DNA from: G965215145 sp965215145
GTDB taxonomy: Bacteria > Bacteroidota > Rhodothermia > Rhodothermales > JANQRZ01
Reading direction: 5' to 3'
Length of the DNA: 64,000 bases
Assembly (NCBI GenBank): GCA_965215145.1
Contig: OZ244038.1
Coordinates: 2,852,001-2,916,000 of the forward strand
The notes under the pieces are model-generated. The model saw only the letters and a list, made by a program, of their open reading frames with translations, was not told the DNA's origin and did not search any database. This document shows positions 23,322-31,978 of this stretch, in pieces (position 1 is the first letter of the stretch; each line of letters starts with the position of its first letter). The position numbers and the translations under genes are program-made.

Positions 23322-25973
23322 ATGCCCACCACGCTCCGCACCGCCCCTTTGGCAGTGCTCGTCCTCCTCGTCCTCCCCGCCGCGGCCGCGCCGGACGAGC
23401 CCAGCCCCGAAGACCGCCCCGACACGCCGCGGGTGCTGACGGCGGCGCCCGCCGAGGGCTCCATCGCCGTGGACGGCCGGCTCGACGAGGCGGCCTGGGC
23501 TGGCGCCGAGGTCGCCACGGGGTTCCTCCAGCTCGAGCCCGACGAGGGCGACCCGGCCTCGCAGCCGACGGAGGTCCGCGTCCTCTACGGCCCCGCCGCG
23601 CTCTACGTCGGCGCGGTCCTCCACGACGACCCCGCCCGCGTCCGCCGCCCCCTCAGCCGCCGCGACGACGCCGGCGACGCCGACCTCTTCCTCGTCGGGA
23701 TCGACGGGTTCGCCGAGGGGCGGACGGCGTACCTCTTCGCCGTCACCGCCGCCGGCGTCCAGCTCGACGCCGTGCAGGACGGGGGCGACAACGACTTCTC
23801 GTGGGACGCCGTCTGGGACTCCGCCGTCCGGCTCACGCCCGAGGGGTGGGCCGTCGAGCTCGCCATCCCGTACTCCATGCTCCGGTTCCCCGAGGGCCGG
23901 GAGCAGGCGTGGGGCGTCCAGTTCCAGCGGAAGATCAGCCGGAACGAGGAGGACGCCTTCTGGCAGCCCATCACGCAGGAGGAGACCGGCATCGGGTTCA
24001 TCGCCGGGCAGCTCGTCGGGCTCCGGGGGATTGCGCCGCGCGCCAACGTCCAGGTCCGCCCCTACGTCCTCGCCCAAGCCGACCGCCGGCCGGAGGACGG
24101 CCTCGAACCGAGCTACACCGGGGACACCGGCCTCGACGCCGGGGCCGACGTCAAGGTCGGGATCTCCTCGAACGTCATCCTCGACGTGACCCTCAACCCC
24201 GACTTCGGGCAGGTCGAGGCGGACCCGGCCATCCTCAACCTCTCGGCCTTCGAGCAGTTCTTCCCCGAGCGCCGCCCGTTCTTCCTCGAAGGAACCGGCA
24301 TCTTCGACTACGTCTTCGGCAACGGCCCCCTGCTCTACACCCGGCGGATCGGCTCGTTCGGCCCCATCGTCGGCGCCTCGAAGCTCACCGGCCGCACCCG
24401 CGACGGCCTCTCCTTCGGCGTGCTCGGCGCCGTCACCGGCGATGGGGCCGTCGTCCGGGACGGCGCCGTGGCGTTCCCCGGCGACGACTTCGAGCCGGAC
24501 ACGTACTACGCCGCCGGGCGGCTCAAGCGCGAGTTCGGCAACCGCTCCTTCGTCGGCGCCGCCGCGACGTACTACGACGACAACTGGTTCCTCTCCTCCG
24601 ACGACCCCGCGCTCCGGGGCCGCTTCCGCACCCTCGCCGGCGGGCTCGACTGGGACTACCGGCCGGGCAGCGGCACCTACCAGTGGGAGGGCGCCGTGAC
24701 CGGCTCGTACCGCCAGTTCGACGACGTGATCGGCCGCGACGACCGCGGCGGGTTCGGGCTGTGGACCGGGTTCGACAAGATCCGCGGCGTCGTCACCGGC
24801 GGCCTCGGCGTCCGGGTCTACTCGCCCGAGTTCGAGCTCAACGACGTGGGCTTCCTCCGTGAGAACGACCTCGTCCAGCTCGACGGCGGCGGCGAGGTCC
24901 TCTTCAATGGCGGCGAGCCGTTCGGGCCGTTCCGCCTCGCGCGCGGCTACTCGTACCAGAGCTCGCAGTGGGGCTACGACGACCGCGCCTTCCGCGGGAC
25001 GAACGTCTCGTGGGGGACGTGGTGGTACCTCAAGGGCTTCCAGCGCGTCGGCCTCCGCGGCTCGTTCGCCAACCTCTTCGGCGGCGACGACGTCTTCGAG
25101 AGCCGCGGGCTCGGGCCCGTCGACGGCCGCACGGGCTTCGGCGTCACGGCCGAGTTCACGACCGACACCCGGCGGCGCTTCGTGTTCACCGTCGAGCCCG
25201 GCGGCGGGTTCTTCCAGGACGGCGGCGCGGCCTGGGACCTCGAGCTCTACGCCGACTGGACCGTGAGCGACCGGCTCACGCTCTCCTTCGAGGGCGAGTA
25301 CGAGCAGCGTGACAACATCCGCTCGTGGGTCGCCAACGAGGCGATCCGGCAGAATGCGGACGGCTTCTTCCTCGGATGCAACCCGGTCCGGCCAGGCTCT
25401 CCCTCTCCCAACGCCCCGTTCGACGACGAGCGGACGCTGGAGAACGGTACCTCCGTGGTGGAGCCCTGCGCTCCGTTCAACCCAGGCGCTGAACTCGCGG
25501 GGTTCACCCCCTTCAGCGAGGCCGGCGGCGCTCGCGACTACTACGTCTCCGTGTTCGGCGCGCGGGACCAGCGCGAGGTCAACGCCATGCTCCGCGCGGG
25601 CTACACCCTCCGCCCGGACCTCTCGTTCCAGCTCTACAGCCAGCTGTTCGCCGCCCGCGCTCGCTTTCAGCGCCCACGCCTGCTCGCCGGCCCCGACGAC
25701 CTCCGGCCCTTCGACACGTATCCCCGCCGCCGCGAGGAGACCGTCCGCTCGTTGCAGTTCAACGCCGTAGCCCGCTGGGAGTACCGCCCCGGCTCGACGG
25801 TCTTCGTCGTCTGGACCCACAACAGGTTCAACAGCCCGTACTCCTATTACTTCGCCGGTCCTGGCGTCGAGTCCCCCTACGACCGCGACACGTTCGGCCT
25901 CGCGCTCGACACGTTCGACATCCTCCCGACGAACGTCTTCCTCATCAAGCTGAACTACCTGCTGATGAGGTAG
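23322..25973 (+). CDS. DUF5916 outer-membrane protein with CBM9-like domain
   Basis: 883 aa. Signal peptide (1-22), then a carbohydrate-binding family 9-like beta-sandwich (about 45-225: GSIAVDGRLDEAAWAGA, FLVGIDGFAEGRTAYLFAVTAAG, WAVELAIPYSMLRFP), followed by the DUF5916 part with AYDxGADVKVG, LDVTLNPDFGQVEADPAILNLSAFEQFFPERRPFFLEG (split) and a C-terminal beta-barrel of about 450 residues ending in an aromatic-rich strand. In the phylum these proteins are abundant and sit in the outer membrane; ligand unknown. Confidence 0.92.
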   Translation: MPTTLRTAPLAVLVLLVLPAAAAPDEPSPEDRPDTPRVLTAAPAEGSIAVDGRLDEAAWAGAEVATGFLQLEPDEGDPASQPTEVRVLYGPAALYVGAVLHDDPARVRRPLSRRDDAGDADLFLVGIDGFAEGRTAYLFAVTAAGVQLDAVQDGGDNDFSWDAVWDSAVRLTPEGWAVELAIPYSMLRFPEGREQAWGVQFQRKISRNEEDAFWQPITQEETGIGFIAGQLVGLRGIAPRANVQVRPYVLAQADRRPEDGLEPSYTGDTGLDAGADVKVGISSNVILDVTLNPDFGQVEADPAILNLSAFEQFFPERRPFFLEGTGIFDYVFGNGPLLYTRRIGSFGPIVGASKLTGRTRDGLSFGVLGAVTGDGAVVRDGAVAFPGDDFEPDTYYAAGRLKREFGNRSFVGAAATYYDDNWFLSSDDPALRGRFRTLAGGLDWDYRPGSGTYQWEGAVTGSYRQFDDVIGRDDRGGFGLWTGFDKIRGVVTGGLGVRVYSPEFELNDVGFLRENDLVQLDGGGEVLFNGGEPFGPFRLARGYSYQSSQWGYDDRAFRGTNVSWGTWWYLKGFQRVGLRGSFANLFGGDDVFESRGLGPVDGRTGFGVTAEFTTDTRRRFVFTVEPGGGFFQDGGAAWDLELYADWTVSDRLTLSFEGEYEQRDNIRSWVANEAIRQNADGFFLGCNPVRPGSPSPNAPFDDERTLENGTSVVEPCAPFNPGAELAGFTPFSEAGGARDYYVSVFGARDQREVNAMLRAGYTLRPDLSFQLYSQLFAARARFQRPRLLAGPDDLRPFDTYPRRREETVRSLQFNAVARWEYRPGSTVFVVWTHNRFNSPYSYYFAGPGVESPYDRDTFGLALDTFDILPTNVFLIKLNYLLMR

Positions 25974-25978
25974 GGACC

Positions 25979-26047
25979 CTGTTGCGTGTTCCGTATTGCG
26001 TGTTGGATGGGGCCAGCGCCGAGCACGCAACGCGCGATACGCAACAC
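25979..26047. repeat. Intergenic heptad-repeat palindrome
   Basis: Left arm TTGCGTGTTCCGTATTGCGT-type, right arm CACGCAACGCGCGATACGCA-type; between the convergent DUF5916 and clpS genes. Confidence 0.65.
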
Positions 26048-26049
26048 CC

Positions 26050-26358
26050 TCAGCCCTCGATCTGCGTGACGAGCTGGATCTGGCGGAGGACGCCCTGCAC
26101 GCGGAGGCACTCCTCGAACTCCCCGGTGTAGACGCAGTCCTTGCCCTCGGTGTGGATCGTCCACGCGTGGCGCTCGGCCTGGGCCGCCGAGCAGCCGGTG
26201 GCCTTGACGAGCTGCACGATGACCTCGTCGAACGTGTGGATCTCGTCGTTGAAGACGATCACCCGCCACGGCTCGTCGAGCCGCTCGTCGGTCGCCTCGT
26301 CCGCCTCGACCTCCGGGGTCGCGACGGCCATCCACAGCGGGCCCAGCTCCTCCATCAT
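26050..26358 (-). CDS. clpS: ATP-dependent Clp protease adaptor ClpS
   Basis: 102 aa. PWRVIVFNDEIHTFDEVIVQLVKATGCSAAQAERHAWTIHTEGKD (split, residues 30-75) is the ClpS core; NDEIHTF contacts the N-degron and H-x-x-G-K is conserved. Delivers N-end-rule substrates to ClpA/C-ClpP. Overlaps the upstream purS stop by 4 nt. Confidence 0.95.
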   Translation of the reverse strand: MMEELGPLWMAVATPEVEADEATDERLDEPWRVIVFNDEIHTFDEVIVQLVKATGCSAAQAERHAWTIHTEGKDCVYTGEFEECLRVQGVLRQIQLVTQIEG

Positions 26359-26630
26359 ACCCCCGCGGCTTCGCCCGTGGCCTCCAGCGCCTCGACCTCC
26401 ACGGCGAAGTCCTCCATCACCGGGTTGGCGAGGAGCTTCTCGGCCGCCTCCCGCGCGACGCGCTCGGCCTCGGCCCGGTCGTCGGCGGCGATCCTCAGCT
26501 CGACGAGCTTCCCCGTGCGGACGCCCTCGACGGCCCCGTAGCCGAGGCTGTGGAGGGCGTGGCGGACGGCCTTCCCCTGCGGGTCGAGGATGGAGGGGCG
26601 GAGCGTGACGCGGACGGTGGCGCGGAACAC
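26355..26630 (-). CDS. purS: Phosphoribosylformylglycinamidine synthase subunit PurS
   Basis: 91 aa. VRVTLRPSILDPQGKAVRHALHSLGYGAVEGVRTGKLVEL (split) matches the PurS beta-alpha-beta core; PSILDPQG is diagnostic. It joins PurQ and PurL to make FGAM synthase in purine biosynthesis. purQ and purL are not adjacent. Translationally coupled to clpS. Confidence 0.95.
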   Translation of the reverse strand: MFRATVRVTLRPSILDPQGKAVRHALHSLGYGAVEGVRTGKLVELRIAADDRAEAERVAREAAEKLLANPVMEDFAVEVEALEATGEAAGV

Positions 26631-26636
26631 GAGCGC

Positions 26637-26722
26637 TTGGAAGAGGATGGAGGATCGAGGATGGAAGATAGAGCGCCGGGATCAGCGATTCACCATCCTC
26701 TATCCTCTATTCACCATCTGCT
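26637..26722. repeat. Intergenic heptad-repeat palindrome
   Basis: Left arm AGGATGGAGGATCGAGGATG, right arm CACCATCCTCTATCCTCTAT; between purS and pssA. Confidence 0.65.
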
Positions 26723-27608
26723 ATCCCCCGCCCTCCGGCTCCTCGTCGGTCGTCGCCGTGCGGAAGGCCCAGTAGAGCTCGCGCCAGATGCCGTGGGCGA
26801 GGTAGCCCGTGATCGTGAGGAGCAGCCCGATCTCCTGGAGGAAGACGAGCAGCAGCATCGCGATCAGCAATGCGAGGGCCTTCCGGGGGTGCGCCCGGAG
26901 GTAGCGCGGCGTCGGCTTCGGGAGCGCGTCGAAGCGGACCGTCGAGATCATCAGCACCGAGAGCACGACGACCATCGGGATGAGGATCTTGATCCGCCCG
27001 CCCTCCAGCCCCTCGAACCACGACTCGTCGTCGAAGACGAGGATGAAGGCGACGATGGTGGCGGCCTGGGCAGGGATGGGGAGGCCCTCGAAGTAGTCCT
27101 TCTTCCCGGAGAAGGTGAGGTTGAACCGGGCCAGCCGGACGGCCCCGCAGATCGCCGGGAGGGCCGCCACCACGACGCCGGCGAGCCCGAGCTCGTAGAG
27201 GCCGAGCTGGTAGACGAGGAACGACGGCGCCACCCCGAACGAGACGATGTCCGCCAGCGAGTCGAGCTCGACGCCGAAGGCGCTCTGGCCGTCCACGAGC
27301 CGCGCCATCATCCCGTCGAGCGCGTCGAGCAACCCGGCCGCGGCGATCAGCCACGCGGCGGCCTCGAGGTTGCCCTGAGCCGCACTGATGATGGCGTAGA
27401 ACCCGCTGAGCAGGTTCAGCAGGGTGAACGTCGAGGGGAACGCCGCGCGGGGGATCTGCGGACGGCGGCGGAGGCGGTGGCGCCGCCGCGAGCGGCGGTG
27501 CGGCGGTGGAGCCGCCGGGACCTCGGCAGACGGCGGCGTGACAGAAGCCTCCACCCCGGGAGGATCGCCGGGGAGCAGGGCGTAGGAGGAGCGGGGGACC
27601 TCAGCCAT
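26721..27608 (-). CDS. pssA: CDP-diacylglycerol-serine O-phosphatidyltransferase
   Basis: 295 aa membrane enzyme making phosphatidylserine from CDP-DAG and serine. The CDP-alcohol phosphotransferase signature DALDGMMAR ... GVELDSLAD is complete (DGxxAR-x8-GxxxD-x3-D). Six or seven TM segments. The basic Pro/Arg-rich N-terminal tail (1-50) is unusual. Its start overlaps the stop of a 45-codon upstream ORF that may be a psd remnant. Confidence 0.93.
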   Translation of the reverse strand: MAEVPRSSYALLPGDPPGVEASVTPPSAEVPAAPPPHRRSRRRHRLRRRPQIPRAAFPSTFTLLNLLSGFYAIISAAQGNLEAAAWLIAAAGLLDALDGMMARLVDGQSAFGVELDSLADIVSFGVAPSFLVYQLGLYELGLAGVVVAALPAICGAVRLARFNLTFSGKKDYFEGLPIPAQAATIVAFILVFDDESWFEGLEGGRIKILIPMVVVLSVLMISTVRFDALPKPTPRYLRAHPRKALALLIAMLLLVFLQEIGLLLTITGYLAHGIWRELYWAFRTATTDEEPEGGG

Positions 27609-27745
27609 CAGCGGATCGCCTCGGCCGCCGCACCGCCACCGGCAGGCGTAACTTCCGGGACGGATAGCCGCGCCAGCAGCACCACTCCCGCTGAGATGCA
27701 GTCACCGATAGGGATGATGACGAAGCCTTCGCGCGCGAGGGTCAT
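27608..27745 (-). CDS. 45-aa ORF, possible remnant of phosphatidylserine decarboxylase N-terminus
   Basis: MTLAREGFVIIPIGDCISAG and a hydrophobic stretch resemble the first 25-30 residues of membrane Psd proteins, whose genes normally precede pssA in this phylum. The rest of Psd (FFRDPER, LGST motifs) is absent. The stop overlaps the pssA ATG, so even if decayed it may act as a coupling leader. Low certainty. Confidence 0.4.
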   Translation of the reverse strand: MTLAREGFVIIPIGDCISAGVVLLARLSVPEVTPAGGGAAAEAIR

Positions 27746-27825
27746 GGGGACAGAGGCCGGAGCAGACCCTGTACACCGCTCGGCGCGGACCGCGTTCCGC
27801 GAGGCCGGGTTGCTCGCACGCCCAC

Positions 27826-27862
27826 GAAAAAGGCCGGCCGACGTCCGAGACGCCGGCCGGCC
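27826..27862 (-). terminator. Strong intrinsic terminator
   Basis: A GGCCGGCC-rich stem of about 13 bp with a short loop followed by TTTTTCG on the minus strand. It would end transcription entering from the 27.9-28.6 kb non-coding stretch before pssA. Confidence 0.75.
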
Positions 27863-28617
27863 AAAATGTCCTTGACGCGATGGCCGCCGTGCCCGCGAGG
27901 GGCAGGGCCGCCGGTCCTGCGATGGGCAAGCGCCCGTCGCGGGGTTACCCCTCTCGGAGCCGCTGCGGGGCGCGAGCCTCGCAGCGTACCGGACCTCGGC
28001 GACGGTGGGCGGTGGCTCATTAAATGTGCCGTCGTCCTCGGGCGGGCCACCCGCGAGGGGCAGCGCGCCGTCGTGCCGCAATGGTCCGGTGACCGTCCAG
28101 TCCTACACAACCGTCGGAGCGCGTTGGAACGCTCGAGGGGCGAGCCCCGGGGCGATCCGCCGGCGCGGCGAGTACCGTATTCCCGCGCGCCACGCTCGCC
28201 CGGTCGGACCGGGTGCAGCGGCGTGCGGAGGCCCTCTTTGCCACCGGCCGAAGCCGCTGGCCTGCGCCGAACCCGTTGCGTCGGCGCCGTTCCCGTTGCC
28301 GGGAGGGCACGTCAGCCGCTGCGGTTCGGCGGGCACTGCGCGGGTCCGTTTCGATCAATGATCCCGGAGGACCAATGTTCGATAGACATTCCTCCTGGGA
28401 GGGCGCGGCGCCTGCGGGCTGATTGGAGGCGGCTGGCCGGCTCGACCGACGCAGCGGCCCGCGTCCGCGGGTGTGCGTCGGGGGCTCAGCCGAGCCGCCC
28501 GGTGCTCACCGGCTCCGCCGGTGACCTCATGCAGCCTGGAGAACACAGTCGCGTCAAGGAACAGGGTGTCCGGGGCCACGCTATCGGCTTCCGCGTCAGA
28601 GCGAGGCCGCCGGGCAC
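27826..28617 (-). ncRNA. Candidate structured non-coding RNA of about 790 nt
   Basis: No credible protein in six frames. The stretch is dense in perfect hairpins: CCCGGTC/GACCGGG, GCGATGGGC/GCCCGTCGC, CACCGGC/GCCGGTG, CCCGC/GCGGG, GAGCG/CGCTC. It ends in a strong intrinsic terminator, and a sigma70-like TTGACT-18-TTTATT lies at 28654-28625 on the same strand. It lacks the conserved blocks of RNase P RNA, tmRNA and SRP RNA that I would expect to see. Boundaries are guesses. Confidence 0.4.
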
Positions 28618-29033
28618 TGCACCCAATAAAGCTGCGAAGGGTCCGTGAAGTCAAGGGCTAGGAGGGCGTACTTATGCACAACTTATCGAGACGCTTGTCC
28701 ACACCCGCACCGCGAAGGCGGCGACGCCCCCGGTGTCCTCCCCCTGCCGGAGCTGCTGAGGGCCGAAAAGCCCGACCGGGAAGGTCGGGCCTTTCGGGCG
28801 ACGCGACTGCGCGGGCTGGGGCCCGCGGCTCCGGTGCATGAGGTGCCCCGAAGGTACGTCAGGGGCCGGTTGTGAAGCAAGGCTGCCAGCGGCTCAATAA
28901 CAGTTTCTTTCACTGTGGTCTGTAGAAACGGCCCCAAAGCATATATCCCGGCAGGATGCAATAACAGGCTAAGGAGCGCCCACGTCGTTCCCTCCCGCAC
29001 GCTACCTTGTCCCCCCTCCCCGCCCCCCTCCTG
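28618..29033. other. Non-coding stretch upstream of the WS/DGAT gene
   Basis: No gene seen. It contains two DnaA-box-like nonamers (TTATGCACA at 28672, TTGTCCACA at 28695) and a hairpin at 28770-28790. The last 150 bp are less GC-rich and probably hold the promoter of the acyltransferase gene. Confidence 0.4.
28770..28790. terminator. Hairpin, possible bidirectional terminator
   Basis: GCCCGACC / GGTCGGGC with a 5-nt loop, followed by CTTTC on plus and TTTTC on minus. Confidence 0.45.
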
Positions 29034-30476
29034 ATGGCCCAGATCAAGACGCAGAAGCTCGGCGCCGCCGACGTGGCGTGGCTCCGCATGGAGAGCCCCA
29101 CGAACCCCATGACCATCGTCGGCCTCCTCGCCTTCGCCGAGCCGATGGGGATCGACGAGTTGAAGGGGCTGCTGGCCGAGCGGCTGCTCGCCTTCGACCG
29201 GTTCCGCCAGAAGCTCGACCTCCGCGGCGGCGCGCCGACCTGGAGCACCGACCCCGACTTCGACCTCGACGCGCACGTCCACCGCGCCGGCCTCCCGAGC
29301 CCCGGCGACAAGGCGACGCTGGAGGGCTACGTCGGGGAGCTGATGAGCACGCCGCTCGACCTCAGCAAGCCCCCGTGGCAGTTCCACCTCGTCGAGGACT
29401 ACGGCCTCGCCGACGGCACCCGCGGCGCCGTCTGGATCGCCCGGCTCCACCACACCATCGGCGATGGGATCGCGCTGATCCACGTCCTCCTCTCCCTCGC
29501 CGACGAGCACTTCGCCACGCTCAACCGCTCGAAGATCCCGGACTACGGCCGCCCGCGCTCCGGCGGCTCCCTGCTCGGCCGGCTCACGAAGCCGCTGGGG
29601 AAGGCGGTCGGGGGGCTCGGAGGCGCGGCGCTCGGGGCCGTCTCCGGCGCGCTCGGCGCGGTGCAGGAGCCCGCGAAGGTCCTGGATTGGGCCAAGACGG
29701 GGATGAGCGTGGGCGCCGCCGCCAGCCGGATCGCGCTGCTGCCCTCGGACTCCGAGACCCGGTTCAAGGGCGCCGCCGGCGTGACCAAGCGGGTGGCGTG
29801 GAGCGAGCCGCTCTCGCTGGAGGCCGTGAAGACCATCGGCCGCGTCGCCGGGGCGAAGGTCAACGACGTCCTCCTCGCCGCCGTCGCCGGCGGCCTCCGC
29901 CGCTTCTTCGAGGGCGAGGGCGACCCGGTGGACGGCGTCGAGTTCGCGACGGTGATCCCCGTCAACCTCCGCCCGGCCTCCGAGGCGTTCGAGCTCGGCA
30001 ACCAGTTCGGGATCGTGTTCCTGTTCCTGCCGGTCGGCGTCGCGGACCAGGCCGAGCGGCTGCGCGAGGTGACGCGCCGGATGGAGCAGATCAAGGCCTC
30101 CGCCGAGCCGGCCGTGGCGTTCGGCATCCTCCAGACCATCGGGGCGGGGCCGGAGTGGCTCCACGAGCAGGTCGTCGACATCCTCAGCGCGCGGTGCTCG
30201 GCGGTGATGACGAACGTGCCCGGCCCGCAGCAGCCGCTCCACATGCTCGGCAAGCGCGCGAGCCACCTGATGTTCTGGGTCCCGCGCGCGGGGGACATCG
30301 GCCTCGGCCTCTCGGTCATCAGCTACGCCGGCACCGTCCGCCTCGGCGTGGCGACGGACGCGCGGATGGCGCCGGACCCCGCCGCCCTCGTCCGCGGCTT
30401 CCACGCCGAGTTCGAGGCGATGGAGGCGGCCTTCGCCGAGGGCACCAAGCGGTCGGGGCGCAAGCGCAACCCGTAG
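29034..30476 (+). CDS. Wax ester synthase/diacylglycerol acyltransferase (WS/DGAT)
   Basis: 480 aa. Catalytic HHTIGDG (H139, H140, D144) of the HHxxxDG acyltransferase family and the C-terminal VMTNVPGPQQPLHMLGKR block (family: NVPGP). N-terminal MESPTNPMTIVG matches the usual SxxxMH-like start. Makes wax esters and/or triacylglycerol from acyl-CoA at the membrane or lipid-body surface. Neighbours encode a phasin-like and an SCP2-like protein, which fits a storage-lipid locus. ATG at 29034 preferred over an in-frame TTG 27 nt upstream. Its TAG stop is the first part of a palindromic repeat. Confidence 0.92.
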   Translation: MAQIKTQKLGAADVAWLRMESPTNPMTIVGLLAFAEPMGIDELKGLLAERLLAFDRFRQKLDLRGGAPTWSTDPDFDLDAHVHRAGLPSPGDKATLEGYVGELMSTPLDLSKPPWQFHLVEDYGLADGTRGAVWIARLHHTIGDGIALIHVLLSLADEHFATLNRSKIPDYGRPRSGGSLLGRLTKPLGKAVGGLGGAALGAVSGALGAVQEPAKVLDWAKTGMSVGAAASRIALLPSDSETRFKGAAGVTKRVAWSEPLSLEAVKTIGRVAGAKVNDVLLAAVAGGLRRFFEGEGDPVDGVEFATVIPVNLRPASEAFELGNQFGIVFLFLPVGVADQAERLREVTRRMEQIKASAEPAVAFGILQTIGAGPEWLHEQVVDILSARCSAVMTNVPGPQQPLHMLGKRASHLMFWVPRAGDIGLGLSVISYAGTVRLGVATDARMAPDPAALVRGFHAEFEAMEAAFAEGTKRSGRKRNP

Positions 30477-30499
30477 GGGCACGCCGTTGGCGTCCCCAC
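30473..30499. repeat. GTAGGGG-type palindrome supplying a stop codon
   Basis: GTAGGGGCACGCC, a 3-nt loop, then GGCGTCCCCAC. The TAG inside its left arm is the stop codon of the WS/DGAT gene. Confidence 0.65.
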
Positions 30500-30511
30500 G
30501 CCGGCCGTGGT

Positions 30512-31327
30512 CTATGCCTCGTAGCTGAAGTGGTCCTGGATCGTCCCGTCCTGCTTGTGGACGACGAGGCGGCTCGGCGTCTGCCCCTTCGCGCGGTCGC
30601 GGCCGGCGGCGACGGCCTCGGCCTTCGTGGGGTGGACGCTCGTGGCGCGCGCCGCCCCCTCGCGCTGGACCGTCCACCCGCCCTCACCCGGGGCGACGTG
30701 GTAGACGGTGGCCTTCGAGGCGGTCTTCGGCTTGGGAGTCGCCTGAGCCGGTTCGGGCTTCTTCGGCGCGGGCTTCGAGGCGGTGCGTTCGGTGGCGGCC
30801 TCCACCTTCCGCGTCAGCGCGTCCACGCGGCGGATGAGGTCCTGCACCTCCTCGTGCGTCGGCACGCCGATCCGGTGCAGGACGCCCTCGACGGAGTCCT
30901 CGACCATGCGCTGGATCTGCGCCTCGGCGCCGGCGGCGAGGCGGACGGGCGCGCGGGCGAGGTCCTGCGCCGTGGCCTTCGCGCCCTCCGCGGCGCCGGC
31001 GGCCGTGGCCCCCGCGCTGAGCAGCTTCTGCCGGCTCTCGCGCTCCCACGTCTCCCCCTTCCGTACGAGCTCGTCGAACACCGCCTGTCCCGCCTCCTCA
31101 ACCGACGAGAGCGCGCCGATCCCCGCCATCCACACGTCGCGGGCGCCCTCGGCAAGCCCGGCTGGGAAGTCGAGCAGGCGGGAAAGATCGAGAAGCCCGC
31201 CCTTGTCGTCCGCCTTCTTTTTCGTCCCCGCCGCCGGAGGGGCGGCGCTGGCGCTCGCCTTCGCGCCGCCCTGCTTCTTTTTGGCGACGATGGTGACCTT
31301 CTTCTTTTTTTTTGGCGTGTCGGGCAT
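30512..31327 (-). CDS. Phasin-like protein fused to DUF2188
   Basis: 271 aa. Lys-rich N-terminus (KKKKKVTIVAKKKQ), then an amphipathic helical region typical of polyhydroxyalkanoate-granule phasins/PhaI-PhaF (LLDLSRLLDFPAGLAEGARDVWMAGIGALSSVEEAG, about 46-80), a long Ala-rich coiled region, a Pro/Lys linker (about 190-212), and a C-terminal DUF2188 unit (VYHVAPGEGGWTVQREGA ... HKQDGTIQDHFSYE). Phasins coat storage granules. The DUF2188 fusion is unusual to me. Convergent with the WS/DGAT gene. Confidence 0.75.
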   Translation of the reverse strand: MPDTPKKKKKVTIVAKKKQGGAKASASAAPPAAGTKKKADDKGGLLDLSRLLDFPAGLAEGARDVWMAGIGALSSVEEAGQAVFDELVRKGETWERESRQKLLSAGATAAGAAEGAKATAQDLARAPVRLAAGAEAQIQRMVEDSVEGVLHRIGVPTHEEVQDLIRRVDALTRKVEAATERTASKPAPKKPEPAQATPKPKTASKATVYHVAPGEGGWTVQREGAARATSVHPTKAEAVAAGRDRAKGQTPSRLVVHKQDGTIQDHFSYEA

Positions 31328-31379
31328 CGGGGGGAGGATGGGTGTGGGGGGCGGAGGCTCTACGAACTACGCACTGCGC

Positions 31380-31820
31380 TCAATACGTCTTCTCGACGTC
31401 CTTCGAGACCGCGCCCATGGCGTTGAGGACGCCCATGCTCGCCATGATCTTCAGCTTCGGCCCCTCGACGGTGTAGTCCGGCGAGGTGAGCGCGGCGAGC
31501 GGGGTCATCTCGCCCTTGTCGAGCTTGACCCACACGCGGTAGGGCGCCGTAGCGCGGGCGAGCGCCGCGGCCTTGTTGAACGGGTCGTCGCGGAAGTCGG
31601 GGTCGCCGGCGTCCTCGACCCACAGCTCGACGCCGGTGACGGCGCCGTCCTCGAACGCGTAGGCCGCCTCGATGTCCTCGCCGTTGGGGTGGTCGAGGCA
31701 GCGGAACACGATGGTATCAGAAAAACTCCCGGCCGCCTTTTGGAAGTCGGGGTCCTCGTTCATCGCTTCGACGAAGGCCTCGATAAACTCGGGGGTCCAG
31801 AACTGGGGTACGTCGGCCAT
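31380..31820 (-). CDS. SCP2-like sterol-carrier domain protein
   Basis: 146 aa. FWTPEFIEAFVEAMNEDPDFQKAAGSFSDTIVFRCL (split), YRVWVKLDKGEMTPLAALTSPDYTVEGPKLKIMAS (split): the SCP2 lipid-binding fold pattern in which a tunnel-forming beta-sheet is followed by a helix. Stand-alone bacterial members bind acyl chains. Placed 52 bp behind the phasin-like gene start on the same strand. ATG at 31820 chosen to begin MADVPQFWTPEF. Confidence 0.75.
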   Translation of the reverse strand: MADVPQFWTPEFIEAFVEAMNEDPDFQKAAGSFSDTIVFRCLDHPNGEDIEAAYAFEDGAVTGVELWVEDAGDPDFRDDPFNKAAALARATAPYRVWVKLDKGEMTPLAALTSPDYTVEGPKLKIMASMGVLNAMGAVSKDVEKTY

Positions 31821-31913
31821 CAGAGCGGGGCGGGTGGGTGATCGGAGAGGAGGATACGACGGCGGCTGGGAGGGCGTCAATTCATCGGCCGCGCGCGGGA
31901 TCGCAACGGAAGG

Positions 31914-31926
31914 TTAACAGTGTTAA
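31914..31926. promoter_or_regulatory. TTAACA-G-TGTTAA operator-like palindrome
   Basis: Perfect 13-bp palindrome in an AT-richer patch, 53 bp before the small gene at 31979 and 94 bp before the SCP2 gene. Candidate regulator site. Confidence 0.35.
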
Positions 31927-31978
31927 GGAACGGATGCCGCAGCGCGGCATTGGAGGGGGCCACCAACCGGAAACCGTC

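Noticed and set aside
23211..26030. 939-codon minus-strand open frame
   Set aside because: Shadow of the DUF5916 gene.
28010..28030. rRNA-like string GGCTCATTAAAT
   Set aside because: A 12-base resemblance to eukaryotic 18S rRNA only; flanks do not match, so chance is likely.
27866..28648. 260-codon plus-strand ORF in the gene-free stretch
   Set aside because: Arg/Pro/Gly-rich, no motif, no ribosome-binding site, codon phases not like the real genes here; hairpins explain the sequence better.
28672..28703. Possible replication origin (DnaA boxes)
   Set aside because: Only two near-consensus nonamers, no dnaA/dnaN neighbours and no clear AT-rich unwinding element.
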